Assembly: GCA_050329415.1 (NCBI GenBank)
Contig: JBHJOS010000027.1
Location: forward strand, 1 to 12,552
Length of the DNA stretch: 12,552 nt
From: JANNOG01 sp050329415
Lineage (GTDB): Bacteria > Actinomycetota > Actinomycetes > Actinomycetales > JBBAYJ01
Reading direction: 5' to 3'
Shown here: piece after piece, positions 6,289-12,552 of the stretch
Position numbering within the stretch: position 1 is the first letter of the stretch
Layout of the letters: each line of letters opens with the position of its first letter
Notes under the pieces: model-generated
What the model was told of the DNA's origin: nothing
What the model saw: only the letters and a program-made list of their open reading frames with translations
Database searches by the model: none
Program-made: the position numbers and the translations under genes

Positions 6289-6516
6289 ATGATCGACGAG
6301 ATCCCGACCATGCTCAACCCTCCGCACACCGTGATCGTCGACGGGCGAGCCGGTCAGCCGACCTGGAAGGTGTACGTGACCAGGCCGGTGTCCTTGGCGA
6401 AGCCGCCGGACGTCGTCGCCGTCGCCTTGAACGTCAAGGAGTACGTGCCGGCCTGGGTGAAGGCCCAGAACCCGTGCCCGTGGGTGTTCCGCGGCAGCGT
6501 CCAGTCCTCCTTCTGA
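6289..6516 (+). CDS. Short open frame with a strong ribosome site; possible 5' end of a lost gene
   Basis: ATG at 6289 follows GGAGGA with a six-base spacer and opens MIDEIPTMLNPPHTVIVDGR, a plausible N-terminus that I do not recognise. From about 6354 the frame runs antisense over the surface-repeat fragment on the minus strand, so its remaining 50 or so residues are probably not native coding sequence. Inference: the start of a gene truncated when the neighbouring fragment was joined to it. Expression as a 75-residue peptide cannot be excluded. Confidence 0.25.
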   Translation: MIDEIPTMLNPPHTVIVDGRAGQPTWKVYVTRPVSLAKPPDVVAVALNVKEYVPAWVKAQNPCPWVFRGSVQSSF

Positions 6517-6548
6517 CAGGTCGACGGGCTGGCGAGCCAGCGCTCCAC
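6354..6548 (-). pseudogene. Fragment of an actinobacterial surface-anchored repeat protein (TIGR03769-like)
   Basis: The minus-strand reading contains LPRNTHGHGFWAFTQAG, then TYSLTFKATATTSGGF and ends VTYTFQVG before a stop. This follows the actinobacterial cell-wall repeat pattern HxHxxWxFTxxGxYxLxFxATAT...YTFxVG (TIGR03769, in choice-of-anchor M type proteins). Those are exported multi-domain proteins of several hundred residues. Here there is no signal peptide, no further repeat and no sorting signal; an in-frame stop lies upstream within the palindrome at 6564-6594. It is best read as a single repeat left from a deleted gene. The GTG at 6548 is only the first available start. Confidence 0.65.
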
Positions 6549-6563
6549 ATGGTCCCTCTGAGA

Positions 6564-6594
6564 TGTGAGTACAGTTCACTGAACTGTACTCACA
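6564..6594. promoter_or_regulatory. Perfect 31-bp palindrome, probable operator
   Basis: TGTGAGTACAGTTCA (6564-6578), a single C (6579), then the exact reverse complement (6580-6594). The arms are much richer in A/T than the surrounding DNA. It ends 12 bases before the GTG of the DUF234 ATPase, so bound protein would block its promoter or ribosome site. Length and symmetry are typical of TetR- or GntR-type operators, but no such regulator gene is in the window. As RNA it could form a very stable hairpin with a one-base centre (a cruciform as DNA). TACAGT (6570-6575) could serve as a -10. Confidence 0.7.
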
Positions 6595-6606
6595 CATGGG
6601 GGTCGT

Positions 6607-8085
6607 GTGCTGGTGAAGCCGGGCGACATCTTCGACCGCGACCGGGAGTGGGCCGCGCTGGCACGCTTCGCGACGGACGACTCGCCGGGCGCGTCCCTGG
6701 CCGTCGTGTCGGGACGCCGCCGTCAGGGCAAGACGTTCCTGCTCGACGCCCTGACCAGCGAGGCGCGTGGCTTCTATTTCGCGGCCACGGAGGCGACGTC
6801 AGACGAGTCGCTCCGCCTCCTCGGCGAGGCACTCGCCCAGCACCTCGGGCTGCCGGCGTCGCTGCGACTCGACACGTGGGAGGCGGCGATCGACGCGCTG
6901 CTTGGACTCGGGCGGGACCGGCCGGTCCCGGTTGTGCTCGACGAGTTCCCCTACCTGGTGCGGAGCTCGCCGGAGCTACCGTCGGTCGTCCAGAAGGCCC
7001 TGGGGCCTCGCCGGGCGGCGAGAACGGCGTCCCGGGCCAGGCTCGTCCTGTGCGGCTCGGCCATGACCTTCATGGGCAAGCTGTTGTCGGGCAGTGCGCC
7101 GCTGCGGGGGCGGGCGAGCCTCGAGCTGGTCGTGCCGACACTGGACTTCCGTCAGGCGGCGCGGTTCTGGGAGATCGACGACCCCAGGCTCGCCGCGCTC
7201 CTGCACGCGGTCGTGGGTGGTACCCCCGCCTACAAGACCGAGTACGCCCGCGGCGACCGCCCGACATCGATCGACGACTTCGACGACTGGGTCGTGCGAA
7301 CAGTGCTCGACGCCACCAGCCCGCTGTTCCGGGAGGCGCGGTATCTGCTGGCGGAAGAGCCGGGGCTGCGGGAGCCGTCCCTCTACCACTCCGTCCTCGC
7401 CGCCGTCGCGGAGGGGAACACGACTCGGGGCGGGATCGCCAACTACGTGGGCCGGTCGTCGAGCGATCTGGCTCACCCGCTGAACGTCCTGGAGGACGCC
7501 GGGCTGCTCGTGCGGGAGAGCGACGCCTTTCGACCCGCACGGCCCCGATTCCGGATCGCCGAGCCTCTGATGGCGTTCTACCACGCGGTCATGCGTCCGT
7601 CCTGGTCCCTGCTCGGGCGGCCGGGACGGGCGCGCGACGTGTGGCGATCGAGCCGGGCGCGCTTCTCGACGCAGGTCGTCGGTCCCCACTTCGAGCGGAT
7701 GTGTCGGGAGTGGACCGCGACGGCCGCCGCGCCCGACACGATGGGAGCCCTGCCGCACCTGGTGACTTGGGGTCTCGTCCCTGACCCCGGCGGGCGGACC
7801 CATCACGAGGTCGACGTCGTCGCATTCGGTGACGAGATGGGTCGCAAGGTGCTCGCTCTCGGTGAGGCGAAGTGGGGCCACGCCATGACGGCGCGGGACC
7901 TCGATCGTCTCGTCCACGTCCGAGAACTTGTGGCAGCGCGACCCGGACTCGACACGACAGACGCCAGGCTGCTCCTGTTCAGCGGCGCCGGCTTCCACGC
8001 CGATCTGCACTCGGCCGCGCGGGACGGCGACGTCGTGCTCGTCGACCTCGACCGGCTGTACGCAGGTGGGACCGATCACGTCTGA
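6607..8085 (+). CDS. AAA ATPase with winged helix and C-terminal DUF234 nuclease-like domain
   Basis: This 492-residue protein matches the archaeal-ATPase/DUF234 family found in bacteria and archaea, of unknown cellular role. Order: P-loop domain with Walker A GRRRQGKT (36-43, K42) and Walker B PVVLDEFPYL (D112-E113), a sensor region with LCGSAMTFM, a winged-helix segment about residues 260-305 (TTRGGIANYVGRSSSDLAHP), then DUF234 with IAEPLMAFYHAVMRP and a PD-(D/E)XK-like core HHEVDVVAF (D403) and ALGEAKWG (E420, K422). The GTG at 6607 follows GGGGG by four bases; GTG at 6613 is a possible alternative. The palindrome at 6564-6594 lies just upstream; the internal winged helix makes autoregulation conceivable. 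A paralogue sits at the right edge in the opposite orientation. Confidence 0.9.
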   Translation: MLVKPGDIFDRDREWAALARFATDDSPGASLAVVSGRRRQGKTFLLDALTSEARGFYFAATEATSDESLRLLGEALAQHLGLPASLRLDTWEAAIDALLGLGRDRPVPVVLDEFPYLVRSSPELPSVVQKALGPRRAARTASRARLVLCGSAMTFMGKLLSGSAPLRGRASLELVVPTLDFRQAARFWEIDDPRLAALLHAVVGGTPAYKTEYARGDRPTSIDDFDDWVVRTVLDATSPLFREARYLLAEEPGLREPSLYHSVLAAVAEGNTTRGGIANYVGRSSSDLAHPLNVLEDAGLLVRESDAFRPARPRFRIAEPLMAFYHAVMRPSWSLLGRPGRARDVWRSSRARFSTQVVGPHFERMCREWTATAAAPDTMGALPHLVTWGLVPDPGGRTHHEVDVVAFGDEMGRKVLALGEAKWGHAMTARDLDRLVHVRELVAARPGLDTTDARLLLFSGAGFHADLHSAARDGDVVLVDLDRLYAGGTDHV

Positions 8086-8147
8086 CGTCGCGGATGCCCG
8101 CCTCCATGACGCCCCGACCTTCTCGGTGAACGCGCTCGGGGACTTCT

Positions 8148-8188
8148 TGTGGCCGGTCGGGTCACGGACGTCGCCCCGCCCGGCCACA
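8148..8188. terminator. GC-rich hairpin after the DUF234 ATPase gene, possible terminator
   Basis: TGTGGCCGG (8148-8156) pairs exactly with 8180-8188; after one mismatch, CGGG (8158-8161) pairs with CCCG (8175-8178), leaving a 13-base loop. It begins about 60 bases after the ATPase stop. No T-tract follows, as with many actinobacterial terminators, so function is uncertain. It is nested inside a wider perfect 10-base inverted pair, CGGGGACTTC (8137-8146) and its complement (8229-8238). Confidence 0.4.
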
Positions 8189-8280
8189 GCCGTCGGATCA
8201 CGCCCGGACCTTAGTGAAGCGGCGACGGCGAAGTCCCCGTCGAAGGCGAGTGCCTCGGTCGAGGCGACGGGGTCACGACG

Positions 8281-8319
8281 GCGAGTCGATCTCAGCGGAT
8301 CCGCGAGTCGATCTCAGCG
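8281..8319 (+). repeat. 17-bp direct repeat next to the DUF4143 stump
   Basis: GCGAGTCGATCTCAGCG occurs at 8281-8297 and again, identical, at 8303-8319, separated by the five bases GATCC. It lies just upstream of the truncated DUF4143 fragment and may mark the break point of the rearrangement that removed the rest of that gene. Confidence 0.9.
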
Positions 8320-8342
8320 ACAGCCTCGCCGGGCGCGGCCCC

Positions 8343-8555
8343 GAGGTCGACCTCGTGCAGGAGGACGATGCCCGTCGGGTGGTCGCCGTCGAGGTCAAGG
8401 CGACGACCCGGATCCAGCCCGGCGACCAGAAGGGGCTGGAGTTCCTCCGGGACTCCCTCGGGGAGAGGTTCGTGATCGGTGTGGCCCTCCACACCGGCCC
8501 CGACGCCGTGCGGATCGGGGATCGGCTCTGGGCGCTGCCGATCGAGGCGTTCTGT
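8343..8555 (+). pseudogene. C-terminal stump of a DUF4143-type AAA ATPase
   Basis: The translation runs EVDLVQEDDARRVVAVEVKA, then LEFLRDSLGERFVIGVALHT and GDRLWALPIEAF. It aligns along its whole length with the last 70 or so residues of the intact ATPase at 376-1620, including the Asp and the ExK of the nuclease-like core. The ATPase domain and middle part are missing, and no proper start is present. The native stop is also gone: the frame stays open past the point where homology ends and into the SNF2 gene in another phase. The two copies are clearly diverged, so this is not a recent duplicate but the remains of a second family member. The 17-bp direct repeat lies directly before it. Confidence 0.8.
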
Positions 8556-8592
8556 CGCTGTGAGGCGATCCGCCCGGTGCCCGGCACCCGGC

Positions 8593-8598
8593 TAGCCT
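8593..8598 (+). promoter_or_regulatory. Possible -10 element of a leaderless transcript for the SNF2 helicase
   Basis: TAGCCT fits the actinobacterial TANNNT -10 pattern and ends six bases before the GTG at 8605. No Shine-Dalgarno sequence precedes that GTG. This arrangement is the usual one for leaderless mRNAs in Actinomycetota, which begin at or next to the start codon. No good -35 was seen. Confidence 0.35.
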
Positions 8599-8604
8599 GC
8601 TCCG

Positions 8605-11600
8605 GTGGCGGACTGGGTCGACGCCCTCGACGAGGCCGCGATCCGCGCCACCGTCGACTCGGGCACCCTCGCCCGGGGCCGGGACTACGCCCGCCGCGGC
8701 CGGGTCCGCGACCTGCGGCGGCTGCCGGGGGAGCTGCGGGCAGAGGTGCTCGGCAGCGGGCACGTCTACCGCACCCACGTCACCCCGTACGCCGGTCGGT
8801 CCCGCCGCCGGACGTTCGTCGGGACCTGCTCCTGCCCGGTCGGTGAGGACTGCAAGCACGTCGTCGCCGTGCTGCTGACGGCCCGGAACGGCGCGGGGCC
8901 GCGGGCGACGGGCAGCCGCTCCGCGAGCAGCCCGGCCGCGAGCCGCCCGGCCGCGAGCCGCCCGGCCGCCTGGGAGGACGTGGTCTCCCGGCTCCTCGCG
9001 AGGCCCGACCCACCAGGCCCGTCGGTCCCGGTGGCGGCACCGCCCCAGCCCCTGCTCCTGCTCGTGCAGGTCACGCGGACACCGGCGAGCGCACGGACGC
9101 CCTGGTCGGCCTGGCGACCGGTCCCCCCGGTCCGGGTCGTGGTCCGGGCGGCCGTCCAGGACGGCGCCGACGCCTCGCGGACCAGCGTCGTGCAATGGCC
9201 GCTCGTCGCCGCGCGGAGCGGGGTCGTCGAGGAACACCGGGACGCCGTCGTCGCCCTCTACGGGCTCTTCGAGGGCAGCCGGCCACGCGAACGGCACCAC
9301 CAGCCCGGCCAACCGATCCCCCTCGACGAGTGCGGCCCCGGGGTGTGGGCCGCCCTGCAACGGATCGTGGCGGCCGGGGTCGCGCTCACCCCGCCGCGCG
9401 ACACCCACCGCGCCGTGGTCCTCGCCGAGGGACCGGCGTCGGTGGCCCTCGCCGCCCACCGGACGAGCGACGGCGGCGCCCGCCTGTCACCCGGGCTCTC
9501 GCTCGACGGCCTGGTGCTGCGGGCCGACACCGTGGTGCCGGTGGGCGAACCGGCGCACGGGGTCGGGGTCGTCACCGGCGGCGACGGCACCGGCACCGGC
9601 ACCGGCACCGGCGAGCACCCGCCCGGCACGCTCGTCCTCGCCCGCCTGGCGGAACCGATGCCGGACGCGCTGGCGGACCTCGCCCGCACCGGGGAGGTGA
9701 TCCGCATCCCGGCCGCGGACGTCGACCGGTTCGCCGTGGACTGGTCCCCCGCCCTGCGCCGCGCGATGCCCGTGGCCACGGACGGGTCGCTCGACCTGCC
9801 CGAGGTGAGCCCGCCGCGCCTGGCCCTGGACCTGGCCTGGGAGGGGCCTGTCACCATGGCCGTCCGCTGGGGTTTCGCCTACCGGGTGGGCGAGCGGGAC
9901 GTCCGGGTCCCCCTGTCCCCCGTCGACGACGGCTGGGGGGCCGGCCACCGCGACGCCGCCGCCGAGCGGCAGCTGCTGACGCGGCTTCCGATGCCTCCGG
10001 AGGGGCCACCCCGCGCCCGGGAGATGCAGCGGCTCGGCATGCTCGACGGCGCCCGGTTCACCGGGGCCGCGGCGATGCGCTTCGTCCGCGACGACCTGCC
10101 GCGGTTCCAGGCGGTCGACGGCCTCGAGGTGACCGTCACCGGGACCCCGGCGGACTTCCGGGAGGCGAGCGAGCCGCCCGTCGTCACCCTCGCCGTCACC
10201 GACCGGCCGGACGAGCGCGACTGGTTCGACCTCGACGTCACGGTGACGGTGGAAGGGGAGCCGGTCCGCTTCGCCGACCTGTTCGGCGCACTCGCCCGGG
10301 ACGAGGATCACCTCGTGCTCGACACCGGCGTCTACATCTCGCTGGACCACCCCGAGCTGCACCGGCTGCGCGAGCTCATCCACGAGGCCAGAGCCCTGCA
10401 GGACCGCCCGCCGACCGGCGACGGGCTGCGGATCAACCGGTACCAGGCGGACCTGTGGGCCGAGCTGGCCGCGCTCGGGACGGTCCGTGAGCAGAGCGAG
10501 CGGTGGTCGGCGTCGGTCCGGGCGCTGCTCGACGCCGACCTCGTCCCACCCCCGGTGCCGGCCGGGGTGCACGCCGAGCTGCGCCCGTACCAGCTCGCGG
10601 GCTACCGCTGGCTGGCGACGCTGCACGACCACGGACTCGGCGGGATCCTCGCCGACGACATGGGGCTGGGAAAGACGCTGCAGGTGCTGTCACTGGTGGC
10701 GCACGCTGTCGACCAGGGCGAGCGGCGGCCCTTCCTCGTCGTGGCCCCCACCAGCGTCGTGCCCGCCTGGGCCCAGGAGGCGGCCCGCTTCACACCGGGC
10801 CTGGCGGTGGCGGCCGTGCGGCGAACCCAGGGGAAGAGCGGCGTCCCCGTTGCGGACAGTGCGGCCGGGGCGGCGGTGGTCGTCACGTCATACTCCCTGT
10901 TCCGGCTCGACGTCGAGGCCTACGAGGGGGTCGAGTGGGCCGGGCTGGTGCTGGACGAGGCACAGACCGTGAAGAACCACCGGGCCCGCACCCACCAGCT
11001 CGTGCGGAAGCTGAAGGTGCCGGTCAAGCTCGCCGTCACGGGCACCCCGCTGGAGAACGGGCTCATGGAGTTCTGGGCCCTGCTGTCGATCGTGGCGCCC
11101 GGCCTGTACCCGAGCCCCGAGCGCTTCGCCGACCACGTCGTCAAGCCGGTCGAGAGCGGCACCGACCCGGGCCGGCTGGCGACCCTGCGCCGCCGGGTCC
11201 GCCCGCTCATGCTGCGCCGGACCAAGGAGCAGGTGGCCGCCGACCTGCCACCCAAGCAGGAGCAGGTCCTCGAGGTCGAGCTGGCCCCGGCGCACCGCCG
11301 CGTCTACCAGACCCACCTCCAGCGGGAGCGGCAGAAGGTGCTGCGCCTCATCGAGGACCCGCAGCGCAACCGGTTCGAGATCCTCCGCTCGCTCATGCTG
11401 CTGCGTCGCCTCGCCCTGGACCCGGCACTGGTCGACGACGCCTACGACCGGGTCCCCGCCACCAAGGTCGACGTGCTGCTGGAGCGGGTCCGCGAGGTCG
11501 TCGACGAGGGGCACCGGGCGCTCGTGTTCAGCCAGTTCACGGGTTTCCTGCGGACTGTGCGCACCCGCCTCGACGCCGCGGGTGTGCCGTACGCCTACCT

Positions 11601-11985
11601 CGACGGCGCCACCCGCGACCGGGCCCGGCGGATCGCGGAGTTCCGCGAGGGCGACGCCCCGCTGTTCCTCATCAGCCTCAAGGCCGGCGGGTCCGGCCTC
11701 ACCCTCACCGAGGCCGACTACGTCTTCCTGCTCGACCCGTGGTGGAACCCGGCGGTCGAGGCCCAGGCCGTCGACCGCACCCACCGGATCGGCCAGACCC
11801 GGGCCGTCATGGTCTACCGGCTGGTGGCCACGGACACCATCGAGGACAAGGTGATGGCGCTCAAGGCCCGCAAGAGCGAGCTCTTCCGGCAGGTGATGAG
11901 CGAGGACGGCGCGCTGCCGGCGGGGCCGCTCACCGCCGACGACGTCCGTGAGCTGCTGGGGCTGCCGGCCGGCGCCGGGCCGTGA
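8605..11985 (+). CDS. SWIM zinc-finger SNF2-family DNA helicase/translocase
   Basis: This 1126-residue protein is a bacterial SNF2 ATPase, an ATP-driven DNA translocase. A SWIM zinc finger near the N-terminus shows C75-S-C77-x5-C83-K-H85. Low-complexity Pro/Ala/Ser and Gly-Thr stretches follow, then a bacterial SNF2-associated region with DWFDLDVTV (539-547). The motor is complete: LRPYQLAGYRWL, Walker A DDMGLGKT (684-691, K690), DEAQ box (784-787), VTGTPLEN (811-818), VFSQF (974-978), DPWWNPAVEAQAVDRTHRIGQT (1044-1065) and the tail DTIEDKVM. Similar proteins such as mycobacterial HelZ are about 1000 residues. The GTG at 8605 lacks a ribosome site and may be leaderless. The gene ends nine bases from a convergent DUF234 ATPase. 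A role in repair, recombination or defence is possible; the sequence does not decide. Confidence 0.92.
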   Translation: MADWVDALDEAAIRATVDSGTLARGRDYARRGRVRDLRRLPGELRAEVLGSGHVYRTHVTPYAGRSRRRTFVGTCSCPVGEDCKHVVAVLLTARNGAGPRATGSRSASSPAASRPAASRPAAWEDVVSRLLARPDPPGPSVPVAAPPQPLLLLVQVTRTPASARTPWSAWRPVPPVRVVVRAAVQDGADASRTSVVQWPLVAARSGVVEEHRDAVVALYGLFEGSRPRERHHQPGQPIPLDECGPGVWAALQRIVAAGVALTPPRDTHRAVVLAEGPASVALAAHRTSDGGARLSPGLSLDGLVLRADTVVPVGEPAHGVGVVTGGDGTGTGTGTGEHPPGTLVLARLAEPMPDALADLARTGEVIRIPAADVDRFAVDWSPALRRAMPVATDGSLDLPEVSPPRLALDLAWEGPVTMAVRWGFAYRVGERDVRVPLSPVDDGWGAGHRDAAAERQLLTRLPMPPEGPPRAREMQRLGMLDGARFTGAAAMRFVRDDLPRFQAVDGLEVTVTGTPADFREASEPPVVTLAVTDRPDERDWFDLDVTVTVEGEPVRFADLFGALARDEDHLVLDTGVYISLDHPELHRLRELIHEARALQDRPPTGDGLRINRYQADLWAELAALGTVREQSERWSASVRALLDADLVPPPVPAGVHAELRPYQLAGYRWLATLHDHGLGGILADDMGLGKTLQVLSLVAHAVDQGERRPFLVVAPTSVVPAWAQEAARFTPGLAVAAVRRTQGKSGVPVADSAAGAAVVVTSYSLFRLDVEAYEGVEWAGLVLDEAQTVKNHRARTHQLVRKLKVPVKLAVTGTPLENGLMEFWALLSIVAPGLYPSPERFADHVVKPVESGTDPGRLATLRRRVRPLMLRRTKEQVAADLPPKQEQVLEVELAPAHRRVYQTHLQRERQKVLRLIEDPQRNRFEILRSLMLLRRLALDPALVDDAYDRVPATKVDVLLERVREVVDEGHRALVFSQFTGFLRTVRTRLDAAGVPYAYLDGATRDRARRIAEFREGDAPLFLISLKAGGSGLTLTEADYVFLLDPWWNPAVEAQAVDRTHRIGQTRAVMVYRLVATDTIEDKVMALKARKSELFRQVMSEDGALPAGPLTADDVRELLGLPAGAGP
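8931..8970 (+). repeat. 15-bp tandem repeat in the SNF2 linker
   Basis: CCCGGCCGCGAGCCG is repeated twice exactly (8931-8960) with a partial third copy (8961-8970). It encodes Pro-Ala-Ala-Ser-Arg repeats in the flexible linker after the zinc finger, so copy changes would stay in frame. Confidence 0.85.
9586..9609 (+). repeat. Hexanucleotide repeat (GGCACC)4 in the SNF2 gene
   Basis: Four identical GGCACC units encode a Gly-Thr stretch in a region of low conservation. Slippage would add or remove Gly-Thr pairs without a frameshift. Confidence 0.9.
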
Positions 11986-11994
11986 CGAGCGGCC

Positions 11995-12552
11995 TCAGCC
12001 GTAGATCGTCTCGAGATCCACCGTCATGACCCGGCCGGCCGCCACCTCGTGACCCAGGTCGTCACGGAACCCCGCGGCACCGAAGCACACCAGGCGGGTG
12101 TCACGGATGTCGTACCCCCGCAGCGCCAGCAGGTCGCGGGCCCGGCGCAGCCGTTCGACGTGCACCATGCCCATGACCTCGCCCCACTTCGCCTCTCCCA
12201 GGGCGAGGATCCGGCGCGGTTCCCGTGTCGAGGCGGGCGCCAGCACGACGACGTCGACGTCTATCTGCGTCCGGCTCGCAGGATCGTTCACGACGCCGGC
12301 GCTGACCTCGCCGGGCAGCCCACCGACGTGATCGCCCGTCATCACCCATTCGCGGCAGAGGTGCTCGAAATGCGGACCGAGCACCTGGGCGGTGAAGCGC
12401 GGCGCGGCGTCGCGCCACACCTGCTCCGCCCGACCGCTCTCCAGCAGCGCCCAGCGCGGCCGCATGACGGAGTGGTAGAAGGCGACGATGGGCTCGGCCA
12501 CGTGATACGTGGACCGACCCGCACGGAAGGCGTCCGGTTGCCGCCGGACCAG
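11995..12552 (-). CDS. Second DUF234-type AAA ATPase, C-terminal part (gene runs off right edge)
   Basis: The visible 185 residues are the C-terminal part of a paralogue of the ATPase at 6607-8085. Shared blocks are AFRAGRSTYHVAEPIVAFYH (versus AFRPARPRFRIAEPLMAFYH), MRPRWALL, GPHFEHLCREW and the PD-(D/E)XK-like core VDVVV...ILALGEAKWG, ending VDLETIYG. The frame is open through the window edge, so a GTG at 12501 is not the real start. The ATPase and winged-helix parts are expected beyond the edge. It converges on the SNF2 gene with nine bases between stops, leaving almost no room for a terminator. The two paralogues are in opposite orientation on either side of the helicase and are diverged, so neither is a fresh copy. 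Confidence 0.88.
   Translation of the reverse strand: MVRRQPDAFRAGRSTYHVAEPIVAFYHSVMRPRWALLESGRAEQVWRDAAPRFTAQVLGPHFEHLCREWVMTGDHVGGLPGEVSAGVVNDPASRTQIDVDVVVLAPASTREPRRILALGEAKWGEVMGMVHVERLRRARDLLALRGYDIRDTRLVCFGAAGFRDDLGHEVAAGRVMTVDLETIYG

Noticed and set aside
6976..8187. 403-codon minus-strand open frame
   Set aside because: Antisense shadow of the DUF234 ATPase, whose plus-strand motifs are clear.
9195..10632. Long open frames on both strands inside the helicase gene
   Set aside because: Typical high-GC shadows; only the 8605-11985 frame shows SWIM and SNF2 motifs.
12498..12512. Palindrome CCACGT-GAT-ACGTGG as an operator
   Set aside because: It lies inside the coding part of the second DUF234 ATPase, which continues past the window edge, and is short enough to occur by chance.
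1..12552. Prophage, integrative element or insertion sequence as explanation of the accessory region
   Set aside because: No integrase, transposase, terminal inverted repeats with target duplication or tRNA attachment site was found in the window; the Rpn gene is named putative transposase in some databases but is a nuclease family.

Overview
The window comes from a high-GC Actinomycetota chromosome. The evidence is the strong G/C bias at third codon positions, frequent GTG starts, DtxR/IdeR-type iron boxes, an actinobacterial TIGR03769-type surface-repeat remnant, and a SWIM-SNF2 helicase of a type common in this phylum. Genus cannot be fixed from sequence reading alone. No tRNA, rRNA, integrase, transposase or CRISPR array was seen.

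Layout. (1) Positions 1-4105 hold an iron/siderophore uptake locus. A FecCD-type permease leaves the left edge on the minus strand behind one DtxR/IdeR box (282-300). A plus-strand operon behind a second box (1826-1844) carries a shrunken siderophore-binding lipoprotein, a siderophore-interacting flavoreductase (SIP) and a DUF2470-SIP fusion, coupled by ATGA overlaps. Between the two boxes, splitting what looks like a divergent iron regulon, lies a minus-strand AAA+/DUF4143 ATPase (376-1620). (2) Positions 4180-8604 form an accessory patchwork: an Rpn-family PD-(D/E)XK nuclease with a candidate in-frame internal gene and a 12-bp tandem repeat; a HepT/MntA type VII toxin-antitoxin pair on the minus strand; a fragment of a surface-anchored repeat protein; a perfect 31-bp palindrome; an AAA/DUF234 ATPase-nuclease; and a C-terminal stump of another DUF4143 ATPase. 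(3) Positions 8605-11985 encode a 1126-residue SWIM-SNF2 helicase, which meets tail to tail a second DUF234 ATPase running off the right edge (11995-12552, minus).

How the genes work together. The iron genes form a recognisable module: import of ferric siderophore, then cytosolic reductive release by the SIPs, repressed by iron through DtxR/IdeR. The shrunken binding protein suggests that part of the import arm is lost or relocated. The rest resembles a defence or selfish-gene island (Rpn nuclease, HepT/MntA, ATPases with PD-(D/E)XK tails, SNF2 helicase) with gene stumps between intact genes, as expected from repeated insertion and deletion. The best candidates for new biology are the intragenic small Rpn product starting at 4771, the orphan 31-bp palindrome ahead of the first DUF234 ATPase, and the SNF2 helicase bracketed by two inverted DUF234 ATPases. 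Grouping the latter into one system is a hypothesis, not something the sequence proves.
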